From the NCBI GenBank assembly GCA_027924645.1, contig BSBN01000293.1:6596501-6660500 (forward strand): DNA of 64,000 bases, given 5' to 3'. Shown piece after piece: positions 22,332 through 35,471 of the stretch (within the stretch, counting starts at the first letter, position 1; the number at the start of each line of letters is the position of its first letter). The DNA is from Cunninghamia lanceolata. Taxonomy: Eukaryota > Streptophyta > Pinopsida > Cupressales > Cupressaceae. The notes under the pieces are model-generated. The model searched no databases. It was not told the origin of the DNA and saw nothing but the letters and a program-made list of their open reading frames with translations. The position numbers were made by a program, and so were the translations under genes.

Positions 22332-24697
22332 TGTAACATCCAAAAAATACCACTTACTAAAAGAAACCAATGAAAAATAATTTCAATCCATAAATAATTA
22401 ACTAGAATTATATTCTTATAAAATAGTGCAAAAAAGGAAAATAATTAACCTTCTTCTCAAAAATATCACAACTTGCAAATAATATTTGTATACAATCATC
22501 AAATGTGATTCAATACATTTATTAATAAGATAGCTTAAATAAGAGGACTAAGCCTTACCATATTTAGCCATGTAGGCTCATATAAGAATATCATATCAAC
22601 CATAGGTTAACTTTTGACATGTAAACCTTACAACATCCTATATTTTACTTAAACAAATATTCAATAACTTAATGCAAAAACATACTACTATGCCCTTAAA
22701 GTGAAATCAAACATAGTTGATTTCCCATCTCATTAACCCTTAGAGGAAAGATAATGTAGCTTACAAATCTAAGAAAATTTCAGCAGAATAACATGTAAAT
22801 TAACACTTTAAGAACATGAAAAAAGAAGAAAATAGATAGAAGAGAAGAAACACCAATATACGTGGGGAAAACCCTTTCAGGTAAAAAAACCCCACCCTCC
22901 AAAGCATTGAACCAATGTATTAATTTGCAACCACAAATATGTTACAATACAGTTGCAGGCTCAAAACCTTAACATGGAGATTTCATCTTGCTCCTCTGGA
23001 GGAAAAGCTCACCACATAACCCTGCATAAAACTCCCTCCCAAATAACTCCTCAACCCTTCAATTTATAGGAGTTCCAATACAATAATCCACCAAAAAGGA
23101 AACTCAAAACCATGAGTTACAAAGCCTAGTCATGGAGAATCAAATCCACTGTAATATAGAAAGTTACTCAAATCATAACTGACTCTTCAAATATGGCACT
23201 CCATTTTGGCTTTGAAAATAATTCTTTCACAATCTCCTAAAATCTTGCCTAATTTCTTTATTTGATGAAGATCTCAATTTTCAATCCTTTGAAATGAACA
23301 TTGCCCAAAAATTCACAATTGCTCATCCAAAATCCTCTCTTGGAATGCAATCAATATAATTAAACAAATAATGTCTAATGTAAATTATTATATATATATT
23401 TTTATCCTACAGGGAAAAATCTCACCAAAATGTAAACTTACCTCCCTTTTCTCCTCTAAAATCCCTTCTTTTTCTCCTCTATTTATTTATATCTAATGTT
23501 CCTTCTAAATTCACTATTGTTCCTAAAAATAAAAATACACTCAAAGGAAATTTAGAAACTAATAGTAAAATTAATTAATGACAATTCATAAAAGATATTT
23601 CTCTAAAATGATATTCTTAAATTCTAAAAAAATTGAACTACATTTATTACTAATTTTAATTGGCACTTATTAAATTTATTTATTGCTAAATACCTAATTA
23701 GTTTATCATTCTAAATAATATTCTATTTTAAATAAAATAAATATAAATATTTTTTTATTCAGCAAGTTCCTTAATCACCACATAAATTCACTGAAACTAA
23801 ATTTAAATTAAAATGGATAATATTTAATAATTAAAATATAATTTAAAAATAATAATTAAAGTCAAGTTTTCATAGTAAGAACTAATTATAAACTTACTAA
23901 TAATTGTGAGTTTCATGCACACAATTTATAAATATCTAATAATCAAGAATTAGCTCTTCTAATTTTCTAATATAAAATAGACATCTTTTTATTTTGTTGC
24001 TTTTATCTCATGAAAACTTGCTATAAAAATAATAAATTAGATAAATATACTCCTAATATTTATTTCTTTCTAATTCAGTTATCTACTCTATTTTTGCATT
24101 ATTCTATTTTCATTTCTCCTAACATGGTTTTTTCCCTTGATTTTAGCTTCTAATTTTCTATTTTCATTTTATTTTTCAATGAATTATTTCTATTGTTATA
24201 AAATAAAACATATATTCTAATTTTGAAAATGGCATAAATTTAATAACTAAACATAATTTTATTAATTAATTTGCCACACAATTATTTCTAAAAATAATAA
24301 TTAATCAAATATAATTCTTTCCCACATACAATTTCAAATTATTGATATATATATAATTTAAATTACTTTTATTTCACCGAGAGCATTTTTAATTAATAAT
24401 TAATTAAATAACAACTATAACATATTAAATGATTTTCTTTTCTAGTAAAATAAGAAGACAATATATCAATAAAATTAATCTATGCAATGACTATACAACT
24501 ATATGCCATCTAAGTGCATGTGTGTGCAAATTTCTTTCACCACAATCACTATTAGTTAGCTAGACACCCCCTCCTTAATGATACTCTCTCCATCGAGAGT
24601 ATATTCCTGTTACGCACATGAGTCAAAGTTTGGTCAATGATTATTAAAATAGTAATATTAAATTGAAAATTAATTATTGAAAATAGGGGTTATGACA
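22332..24697 (-). repeat. LTR of element 2 (left; element 3' LTR)
   Basis: 2,366 bp, starting TGTAACATCC and ending TTATGACA on the + strand. It is nearly identical to 29153-31521 apart from scattered substitutions and small indels, such as an extra 20-odd bases near 23450 that duplicate a TTTCTCCTCT segment. Confidence 0.92.
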
Positions 24698-24714
24698 TCC
24701 CTTCCCCCTTAAAA
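24698..24714 (-). promoter_or_regulatory. Polypurine tract of element 2
   Basis: On the minus strand this reads TTTTAAGGGGGAAGGGA directly before the 3' LTR start TGTCATAACC. It is the priming site for second-strand synthesis. Confidence 0.8.
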
Positions 24715-26842
24715 GAATCATCATCCCGATGATTAACTTAACTGAAGATAAAATTTCATACCTCTTTAATTATATTTTACCTTAAAGTCAAAATTGGCCT
24801 ACCTGACAATGTGTCATTGCTCCAAGCACTTGTTTGTTCATAACTGCAAAAATTTCTCTGTCTAACATTCATTCACTTGCACACATTGTTAGCATGTCAT
24901 TGTTGATCAAAGAGACGAATAAAATCATGCAAGCTAAATCATTTCCTTCATAAAATCTTATTCATATCCCAAACATTTTCATAAAATAAAACAATTATGT
25001 TCATTTTGTCAACATGCCTACTTGCATGAGACAACAAAACAATTGCCCTTATGATGAAAAACAAGCATCCCATACTACTTGTTATCATCATTGGCAAATG
25101 AAAAAGTTTCAATAACAGAAATATCACAATTTACAACAAGGTCTTCAACTTGAAACATAAAAGATAAGATCACAGGTTTTCAAAAAAGATCATTACATGA
25201 TTAGAAAGATCAAAGATAAGAAGTTCATCATGATTTCAATAATGATACAACCATTTATCAACAAAAGTAAATCTTGATTTATAATTGAGAGAAAAAGAAC
25301 TTTCTATTGATAGGAATACTCAAAAATGTACAATTTCTACAATTTTTTAAATGCAGTCATAATTCATAGAGAAGTCCAATTTCATTCCTTGTCATACAAA
25401 GGTTCAATACATGATATATCCATTTCTAAATTATATAAAACATAGAAACTAAGTATTCATTATCCATCTATTTAAATGGTACAATATCTATTTCAGTGGT
25501 GCAATATCCATCTATTTCAATGGTGCAATATAGCTTAATCAAATCTTTTTCATATTTCAAGACATTTATATATAGAAGGAAAACAATTATGTTCACTTTG
25601 TCAACATGCCTACTTGCATGAGACATCTAAAAACTTGCCATTATGATGAAAAACAAGCATCCCATACTACTTGTTATCATCATTGGCAGATCAAAACCAC
25701 TAAACAAAAGGAAAAGGTCTCAACATATGGAAAATATTAAATACATACCACTAACTAAGAATAACCATAATGGAATAAAACTCAGTCTATAAATAGAAAT
25801 TGAATCTTTCTATTAATATGTATAATCCTTTATAGTTTCACAAATGTAACAAGAGTGCATCAAAGAGGAGTGCAATTACATCAATTGACTAGACAAGCCA
25901 TACAATGATCAATACAATGATATATATCCATCTTCTAAATTACATAAAGAAAATCAAATATTCGATCTATCTTTAGCCACCATAATCCATTGGTCTTCCA
26001 CAAGCTGAAAGCCAAGAGCATGGTTAAGGTGCTTTTCCACCCAACCATGAAGCACTACACTTCCCCAGAAATCTTTGTAATTCGAAGAATACCCGACCCT
26101 GCATGAGGCGCCTAGCAACCTAGAACAAAAGGGTAGGAGGGAAACTCTCGATGCATGCTTGATACCTAATTGCAATTCTTTCGACTAGAATATGTAATAT
26201 CTTACAATAGGATGTGGCAGAGAAACATATAATATAAATTTTGCTAGGCTTTCATTCATCTATTTCAATGAATACATGGCTTTGGCCAAGGCACTTTAAA
26301 AATACTGGTCAAATCCTGAAAAAAAGATCAGCCTTCTCTGTTATTCCATATTCGGCATCCTGTCCCGGAAGGTAAGCTTAAAGCTTATCACATAAAACAC
26401 ATTCAACAAGAATAATCTATTTCAATTGCATAAAATATAGACTAGATAAATATGATAGTGTATAACATGCACAAATGCACAATGAATAATTAACAATGAG
26501 GATGCATGAACCCTTGGTGCATAACTCACATAGGGTACAAATACATAAATTACTTGTAGTGCATCATTCGCACAAAATATGAAATATGCATAAATTACAT
26601 TAATATAATTATAGTGATCATTACTTGATCCAAATAACACAATGAATATAAAAGTGTATCTCACACACAATTATGAATGTAATCATTACTCAAGTGCTTT
26701 ATCCACACAAAGGAATCAATAACTTACTCTAGTGCATCACTTGCACAAGGACAACAATAATATGAAATATGCATCACTCACATTAGTATAAGTATAGTGA
26801 TCATTTCTCATTCAAGTATAAAAATAATAAATATGATAAGTG
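24715..26842 (-). other. Internal region of element 2, non-coding
   Basis: No retroviral-type domain was seen in any frame. A segment of about 95 bp starting TTGTCAACATGCCTACTTGC (25007-25105) is repeated at 25598-25690. A minus-strand 73-codon ORF at 25954-26175 (with NYKDFWGSVVLHGW) looks protein-like but is unrecognised. It could be another captured fragment. Confidence 0.6.
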
Positions 26843-28247
26843 CATTTTGTTGGTTTTAGGACAGACAACTGAGAGAGGGGGTGAATCAGTTGTCACAAAA
26901 AACTTTCTTTTCTATAAACACTTAAATCCTTGTCATATTTCTACAACATAATAATGATTTAATCATGGAAGCACAATGCAATATCTCAAGAGAAAAAACA
27001 CATTAACACATACGACACCAAGATTTTAACATGGAAAACCTGGTTAAGGGAAAAACTACAGGGTGACTAACCCAAGATTGTATTCTCTGTTAAAAGAATA
27101 AAAAGAACAAAATGGCACTTGCCAATTAGGGCTCACTACCCAAGCACACTGCTCACAAGAGGCCCACTGCTTACAGGAGACACACTGTCTACATAATAAT
27201 ATAAATATTACATACTTGAACTAGAGATTAGCATCTTCACCATGCTTGAGACAGTTCCATTTAAGCTCAACACTTTTGCTTTGCTTTTCTCTCTTCTCCT
27301 CTCTACCACTCTCTCATCTTAACCAAGATACTTTGAAATGACTTTGCAATTCTTATTTATACATGACATCAACTTTGGAATGATCATCAAAGTCGGCACA
27401 ACATATTCTATTACAAAGCAATTACAAAAATACAACTTGATTTGTTACAAGAACTTCATGTGTATCACCACACTGTCAGCCACACATATCTGGGACTTCA
27501 ATCTTCTTTGAGGAACATGCTATGATTCACAAAACATCTTCAAGATCATCTACAAGATGTGTAAAACATCCGGTCGGCCATGATTAGGAAGAACACCATC
27601 ACCCAAGAGTAAATCTTCAATTATGAGCTCAATCTTCAATGCGGACCTCCAACATGAATTGGACACAATCTAGAGACCCCCACAAGCTTGCCTAAATCAA
27701 CAAGAACATCCACACCACTTTTGCTTACTAAAATCATTCTCATCTTCATCCGGAACCTCAAGAACACAGTCTATCATCACTGTCACATTAGAATAAATGC
27801 TTGCAGACCTCCAGACCATGAACGAATTGAGTTGTCAATTCACATTGGCTTCCTAAACATTCCACCAAATCCACAGAACAAGATATTGCATTTTTGGATC
27901 TCACCAGACCTATTTGTGTCACTCTGTCACCTCTGAACAGCGGCCAGAACTAGTTTTACTCATATGGCCATAACTTCTCCAAATCTTCATGTGGACCTCT
28001 CAAATCTTGATTGGATCATCTTTAGACACATATCTACAAAACCTTTGATGTGCATTCTTTGATCTTCATCTAGCTGGGATCTTCACTTCATAGAGCTCCA
28101 CTATCTTCACTATTCTTCTCTATTTCTGATAGGACTAATTTTCTCAATATCCTCAGGACACATCTCATCCAATCCTTGACATCAATGCAACAAGAGTATG
28201 TTGACATCAATGACAACACCGGTTAGGCCCATACTTGCAACACATTT
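26843..28247 (+). mobile_element. Nested 1.4-kb solo LTR with 5-bp target duplication
   Basis: 26848-28242 starts TGTTGGTTTTAGG and ends ATACTTGCAACA, with identical flanks CATTT at 26843-26847 and 28243-28247. The TG...CA ends and the 5-bp duplication indicate an LTR. No second LTR, primer site or polypurine tract is present, so a solo LTR is the simplest reading. Orientation is taken from the TG...CA reading only. Confidence 0.65.
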
Positions 28248-29152
28248 AAGGCAACAATTTTTTTATAATATGAATACAATCACTCATACATATGCATCAT
28301 TTGCACAAAGCATGCGAAGTACATTATTGCACATGTGTATTACTTGCACAAGAAACGTATCATTGTCATATAGTACATATGTATAAGTACTCTCACTAAT
28401 AACAATCAAGCATACATGATTCACCACATCAATCATTCCTACCTTGTTTCTAAGACAAATCATGAAAACTTATCTGATCATCCTTATTAATGAAGGCCCT
28501 CAACTTTGGATTCTTCAAAGATCTCGTTAGATCCATATCCTGAAAGAATAAGACATTTCTCAACAATTAATTTGCCCAAAGCCTAGTACTGTTACAAACA
28601 TTCTTGCCTTTAAAATATCCATCTTAGGTTTCCTACCTTCAAGAAGGCTCAACCAATATTTATCCATTATTATTGACTTTATTTACTTCACAGGTGATTT
28701 TCCTTTTTCCTCTTATAAAAAAAAAATTCACCTTTTCTTCTTACCTTGTATCTTATTAAATCATTCATCCTTTACGTCATTAGAGAGATCTCTCTTCTCA
28801 ATATATTTCTCAAGATATTAATTCACTTTTATTGCCATATCATCATTCATGGGTTGTCACCATATATATATATTATCCATCTTGGCTTACTTCAAATAGT
28901 CACCATTACTCATACTAGCAAATCTTATGAAAATGCGACTAAGGCGAAGAGGTCTCACACCTCTAGATCAAACTATGTCTCAACTTCTAATCAATTTCAA
29001 CTGAACCATGTAAGAATCATCAACTCATCAAAAAGAATCTTGACCCATAATTGGGTTCTCTATTTGATACACCTAAGGCTTTTACTACAATGCAACCTAA
29101 GCATAGAAGATTCAAGGCCCGAGTGTTGAACTTGGAACGCTCTGATACCAAA
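28248..29152 (-). other. Element 2 internal region next to the primer site
   Basis: The last bases before the right LTR contain the primer site (complement of 29139-29150). The 127-codon plus-strand ORF at 28746 is antisense to the element and has no recognisable domain. Beyond the primer site, the minus strand matches the region after the primer site of the element at 37198 (CAAGTTCAACAC, TCTTCTATGCTTA), showing the two are related. Confidence 0.65.
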
Positions 29153-31521
29153 TGTAACGTTCAAAAAATACCACTTACTAAAAGAAACCAATGAAAAGCA
29201 ATTTCAATCCATAAATAATTAACTAGAATTATAATCTTATAAAATAATGCGAAAAAAGAAAATAATTAACCTTCTTATCAGAAATATCACAACTTGCAAA
29301 TCATACTTGTATACAGTCATCAAATGTGATTCAATACATCTATTAATAAGAGAGCTTAAATAAGAGGACTGAGCCTTACCATATTTAGCCATGTAGGCTC
29401 ATATAAGAAAATCATATCAACCATAGGTTAACTTTTGACATGTAAACCTTACAACATCCTATATTTTACTTAAAAAAATATTCAATAACTTGATGCAAGC
29501 ACATACTACTATGCCCTTAAAGTGAAAACAAACATAATTAATTTCCCATCTCATTAACCCTTAGAGGAGAGATAATGTAGCTTACAGATCTACGAAAATT
29601 TCAGCAACATAACAACATGTAAATTAACACTTTAAGAACATGAAAGAAGAATAAAATAGACAGAAGAGAAGAAATACCAATATACGTGGAGAAAACCCTT
29701 TCAGGTAAAAAACCCCACCCTCTAAAGCATCGGACCAATGTATTAATCTGCAACCACAAACATGTTACAATACACTTGTAGGCTTAAAGCCTTAACATGG
29801 AGATTTACATCTTGCTCCTCTGGAGGAAAAGCTCACCGCATAACCATGTATAAAACTTCCTCCCAAATAACTCCTCAAGCCTTCAATTTATAGGAGTTCC
29901 AATACAATAATGCACCAAAAAGGAAACTCAAAACCATGAGTTACAATGCCTAGTCATGGAGAATCAAATCCACCGTAATATAGAAAGTTACTCAAATCAT
30001 AACTAACTCTCCAAATATGGCACTCCATTTTGGCTCCCAAAAATCATGCTTTTGTAATCTCCTAAAATCTTGCCTAATTTCTTTCTTTGATGAAGATCTC
30101 AACTTTCAATCCTTTGAAACGAACATTGCCCAAAAATTATCACAATTGCTCATCCAAAATGCTCTCTTGGAATGGAATCAATATAATTAAACAAATAATG
30201 CCTAATGTAAATTATTATATATTTTTTTGATCCTACAAGGAAAAATCTCACAAAAATGTATACTTACCTCCCTTTTCTCCTCTATTTATTTATATCTAAT
30301 GTTCCTTCTAAATTCACTATTGTTCCTCAAAATAAAAATACACTCAAAGGAAATTTAGAAACTAATAGTAAAATTAATTAATGACAATTCATAAAAGATA
30401 TTTCCCTAAAATGATATTCTTAAATTCTAAAAAAATTGAACTACATTTATTACTAATTTTAATTGGCGCTTATTAAATTTATTTATTGCTAAATACCTAA
30501 TTAGTTTATCATTCTAAATAATATTCTATTTTAAATAAAATAAATATAAATATTTTTTTACTCACAAAAAGGCAAGTTCCTTAATCACCACATAAATTCA
30601 CTAAAATTAAATTTAAATTAAATTGGATAAGATTTAATAATTAAAAAACAATTTAAAAATAATAATTAAAGTCAAGTTTTCATAGCAAGAACTAATTATA
30701 AACTTACTAATAATTGTGAGTTTCATGCACACAATTTATAAATGTCTAATAATGAAGAATTAGCTCTTCTAATTTTCTAATATAAAATAGGCATCTTTTT
30801 ATTTTGTTGCTTTTATCTCATGAAAACTTGCTATAAAAATAATTAATTAGATAAATATACTCCTAATATTTATTTCTTTCTAATTCAGTTATCTACTTTT
30901 TTTTTTGCATTATTCTATTTTCATTTTCTCTTAACATGGCTTTTCCCCTTGATTTTAGCTTCTGATTTTCTATTTTCATTTTCATTTTCTATGAATTATT
31001 TCTATTGTTATAAAATAAAACATATATTCTAATTTTGAAAATGGCATAAATTTAATAACTAAACATAATTTTATTAATTAATTTGACACAAAATTATTTC
31101 TAAAAATAATAATTAATAAAATATAATTCTTTCTCTCACATACAATTTCAAATAAAATCAATATATATATATATATATAATTTAAATTACTTTTATTTCA
31201 GCAAGAGCATTTTTAATTAATAATTAATTAAATAACAACTATAACATATTAAATAATTTTCTTTTCTAGTAAAATAAGAAGACAATATCTCAATAAAATT
31301 AATTTATGCAATGACTATACAATTATATGCCATCTAAGTGCATGTGTGTGCAAATTTCTTTCACCATAGTCACTATCAGTCAGCTAGATGCCCCCTCCTT
31401 AATGATACTCTCTCCATCGAGAGTATATTCCTATTATGCACACGAGTCAAAGTTTGGTCAATGATCATTAAAATAGTAATATTAAATTGAAAATTAATTA
31501 TTGAAAATAGGAGTTGTGACA
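29153..31521 (-). repeat. LTR of element 2 (right; element 5' LTR)
   Basis: 2,369 bp, partner of 22332-24697. It starts TGTAACGTTC and ends GTTGTGACA on the + strand. On the minus strand its start contains GAGAGTATCATTAAGGAGG, which is shared with the LTR beginning at 38227. Confidence 0.92.
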
Positions 31522-31526
31522 GAACT

Positions 31527-33429
31527 GGATTGATTACCCAGTGAACTCAGTTAATTTAGGAGTGATAATGCCATAATAGCTTATTATTGCAGAAGAAATG
31601 GAGTTAGAGGAATGCATGGAAGAGAATAAGTTGTTAATTTTAGATCAAATGAAGCTAACTATGCATGTGTGGGTGCATGAAATAGTCAAATCCAAATTAG
31701 GCATAAAAAATATGCAAACTGGAAGAAAAACGAGTGAAAACAGAGCTATTTAAAGTTAGAAACTTGAGTTTTTTCATAGCTAGAAATGTGACAAGGTCAC
31801 CCATGGGTCGCCCCTTTCACCAGTAGGGTCACCCATGGGTTTCCCGGGGGGAGATCCTACTTTTTGAGGGTCACCCAATGGGAGATCCAGAAAGAAAGGG
31901 GTATGGATGAAAATGCATGATGGGAGATGGTAGTGGAGATGAAAAGGAGGGGATCTACCTCTAGAAATAGGTCAATCAGGTGCAAGAATCCAAATCTCCA
32001 CTTGCAAATTAAGATCTCCTGGCGCGAGATCTAGAAATAACAGGGGGAGATTTGGATTGGTCAAGTGAAACTGAAAACCAAAAGTGGGAGATGGGTCCAG
32101 GGGACCTCTAGAAGGCTTCTAGGGGGTGGAGAAGATGAAAAACATATGGGAAAGGTGAAAATTCAACTACAAGATGCATACAAGGCTTATGCACTGGGTC
32201 AAAAGCTTAGAAAATGCAAGTCGACAAGTGTCAAAAGGCATTGGCGACAAAGAGAGAGGGAAAACAACAAAGAGGAAACAATACAAGATGAAAAAGAAGA
32301 CATATCACCAAGAGGTTTGCTTCTTAGAGAACATTATTTCATGGTTACATGTACATGACAAGGATCATATATCATCATAGGGGTCCTTGTGGAGGATATG
32401 CATGATTAATGTGCTTACAATGTCTAGACATGAGAGCTAGACTCATAGTCATGTCCTAAGTGACCTAGGTGTTCAAACTTTTAGGAATGACTGGGGAGGG
32501 CATCCTAAGGTTGGTTCTCCATGTTTCATCTTTCTTTAGTTAGGGAAAAAGTTAGAAAGTAGGTCAATTGATGCTAAAGCGTGACTAGGGAATGAACATC
32601 AAAATGAGTGTAGGAACATATAGAAAATGTTGCAAAGAAGACAATTTCTAACCTTACATTTTGCCCTCACTTTAGTGGAATGTTGACACTAAGTGAAGAA
32701 GTATACTAAAATAAATTACATTGAAGTAAAGTAGAACGTATTGCATAAATTATTGAATTTTTTGTAAAGGATACAATAAAAATGATACATGTAGAAGCCA
32801 ATGCCCCCAATCTCCTCTTCACTTTCCTTCACTCCTACATACATGCTCTAATCCTACAATGCACCCATGCAAACAAGAAAACAATTACTATATGATAATG
32901 AAGGTTATGCTAAAGAAAAATAGCACAAGAGAGAAAAATAGGATCCATGAAGAATTACATTAGTAAATATAGGAAAAATAAGTATAAATGAGCCACAAAG
33001 TAGAATAACACTTTGGCAAAGGTTTGGTTATATCATAACTCTTGAGATACAAAATATAGACAGAGTTTGGTGATATTGTTGCCATTGAATGAATGGGCTA
33101 GGCTAGGACAAAAATGTAAAAATGACAAAAATAATAGTTATGTAGTCACTTGGCTATATGTAGTTTCCACAGAATGGATTAGACTAGATCCAAAATATGA
33201 TTAAATGATAAAAATAATGGCTATATGGTTTCCATCTAAATGTAAAAGAGGCTAGGGTTGGCAAAATGATAGCATTAGAATGATCATGTAAATAGTGTAT
33301 AGAATATGCTTTCCCTTAAATTGATTTGTGAGAGGAAGAGAGTCAATCAATTTAAGATAAATAGGAAATGGGAGAAAGAAAATGTTGCTAAGGTATAGTA
33401 GGATAGTAGATAGAATAGGGGGGGTGTTG
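31527..33429. other. Unassigned repeat-like DNA
   Basis: Continues the sequence interrupted at 22331. About 31795-31880 has two copies of GGTCACCCATGGGT (containing the palindrome ACCCATGGGT) next to CCCC/GGGG runs. Downstream there are repeated GGGAGAT and GAGATCT strings. The 97-codon ORF at 32065 is Lys/Arg-rich without a domain. Confidence 0.45.
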
Positions 33430-34403
33430 CCACAATAATGGGTTACACTTTCTGGGACATCCTAATTTTTGCTGAAATCACATATTTTTAGAAAATATAA
33501 TGATTTAAGCCTTGAAAGGTTCTATTTAAAGGATTTTAATTGAAGAGGGTTTGATCAAACCCCCTTAGATTCAAACCCCCTTGGTTAGAACCCCACTAGT
33601 TTTAAACCATACCTATAATGGAGTCTCCTCTACACCTATCAAAATGCTGATAAAAAACCACTTTTGATTTACCTTTTGGGGGATCAAATGAATTCATTTA
33701 AAATTTATGTTTTGTAAGTATGTAGTCCTTATTATAAGCTTCCCAAAAAGTATAATTTTAAATATATTTAATTTGATTATTATATTTATTTTTTATTTCT
33801 TGTGAATGTAGGTTTTTCATCGAACATCAAGTTCTCTGTTCTACACACATAGAAAATTAGTAAATTAGTGAAAAAAATTCTGAAAAATATATATGCCCTA
33901 GGTATCAATGTCCTTATTTGAACAAAAAAAATAAAATTGAGTTTCAATACATAAAAAAAAGTTATGATTTAAGAAATACGCCTATGTCTAAATTATAATT
34001 GGTTTGACTTCAAAACTTAATTGAAAAAAAAAAATTCAACAAAATATTATAAAACCAAATGTATGCCCTATATATCAGTGTTACCAATCTAAATTCAAAA
34101 GAATTAGAATTTTATCCTTTGTAGAAAAAAGTTATGTGCTAAAAAATACACAACACTTTAAAAAAATGTTGTTTACTATTAAAAACTAGTTATCAAAGGA
34201 GACAATTTTTTTTACAATTTAACTCTAATTTTTTTTACAAAAATATATTTATAATCTACAAACAAAATCTCACAAATCACTAGTTCACATCATCTTCAAA
34301 TTCCTAACGGTTTAGCGGCTATAGGTGTCAGAAAGTGAAGATTTAGTTCGAAATGTTGATTTCAATGTCAAGTTTGGCCAAAAAGTGTAACCCATTACTG
34401 TGG
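33430..34403. mobile_element. Small TIR element (about 974 bp), MITE-like
   Basis: The ends are inverted repeats of 22 bases with one mismatch: CCACAATAATGGGTTACAC at 33430 and the complement of 34382-34403. No transposase ORF is present, and the interior is AT-rich. Inside, a TATGCCCTA-GTATCAGTG-like segment occurs twice (near 33892 and 34064). A target duplication could not be defined, so the superfamily is unassigned. Confidence 0.6.
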
Positions 34404-35471
34404 GATGACCTGGGGATGTATAAGGAGATGCCCCCAAGAATTAGAAACATTTCCCCCAAGTGGTAAGCAAGTATGCAATGCATAAGATAAGCATGAACAA
34501 ACCTATACAAGAGATAGAGTAAAAATAAGAAGAATAGGTAAATTGACATTGAGAAAGAGGGAAGACATGTTAACTAAGGCAATGCCCCTATCAAATGAGA
34601 AACAAAAAATGCCCCTAAGAAAAGGGAAACCATGATAATACAAGAGAAAGAAAAAATGCTATGAATGACGAATAAATAGATGCATGCATGCATGGAGGTC
34701 ATAACATGCGAGATAAAAGTAGAAGAATAAATTATGTGTAGGTGCTTGAATATGTCAATAGAAGCATTGCATGATATAAGTAAATTAGAGAAAGTAAGAT
34801 ATGCCTATGTAGGGTGATGAAAAATAAAGTACAGTTAGAGTAGTTATTGAGCATGTAGAAGAGATAATACAATCACACATGAAATAGAAATATATGAATA
34901 GTAGTAGAAATAGAAATATAAAAATGGGAGACAAAAATAGGGCTTAAATTTAACAGTCAACCTTGACTGTCAAGCAATTCTTTTATGATAGTTATCTATT
35001 CAATAGTGCCTTTAAAATACTATGACATACTTTAGTACAAGTAAATTATATAAAAACCAAATATATATATCATCATAATCCTATATAAATTTTGACAGTT
35101 TGTCCAAAATCTCTCCTTTCATATGATATAGTCTTTTCAAAAATTTGGTTGTATTTTACAGCTAAAATGTCTAAATAAAACTATACAACTGTCAAATGTA
35201 AGCCCTGGACAAAAAGAAAATTTGAAGGGTAATACAGTAGGTAAGAGAGTATAATCATTGGATACATGTACACAAAAAAGCATAAAGATTTCCATGAGAC
35301 TGGAGTTAGTACTAACTAGGATATTAATAGTATGATTGCTAGATTAGGATCATCCTCCTCCTTTATCATAAAATAACACATACAAATAGAAAGAAGTGGG
35401 AATGAAGAAACAAGAAACAACAAGAGAAAGGATGAACAAACACGTGATTTTTGGGTCAACATAAGAAGGGG
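34404..35471. other. Unassigned repeat-like DNA
   Basis: Several ATGCCCC(T/C)AA strings and A-rich sequence, no gene. The final AAGAAGGGG (35463-35471) just before a TGTCATGCCC start looks like a polypurine tract. Confidence 0.45.

Larger units (their letters stand above)
22327..31526 (-). mobile_element. Non-autonomous LTR retrotransposon with intact target duplication (element 2)
   Basis: A 9,190-bp element (22332-31521) on the minus strand. The LTRs are 22332-24697 (3' LTR of the element) and 29153-31521 (5' LTR), both TG...CA. The target duplication GAACT is perfect at 22327-22331 and 31522-31526. The primer site reads TGGTATCAGAGC on the minus strand (complement of 29139-29150), two bases inside the 5' LTR, as used by initiator-Met tRNA. 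The polypurine tract is the complement of 24698-24714. The internal region is about 4.46 kb, or about 3.06 kb without the nested insertion. It shows no gag, protease, RT or integrase, so it depends on a partner element. Confidence 0.9.

Noticed and set aside
28746..29129. 127-codon plus-strand ORF beside the element 2 LTR
   Set aside because: Runs antisense to the element next to its primer site; AT-rich and without a domain.
33541..33610. Telomere-like interstitial repeat in the AACCCCCTT strings
   Set aside because: The strings are irregular and do not match the plant CCCTAAA unit.
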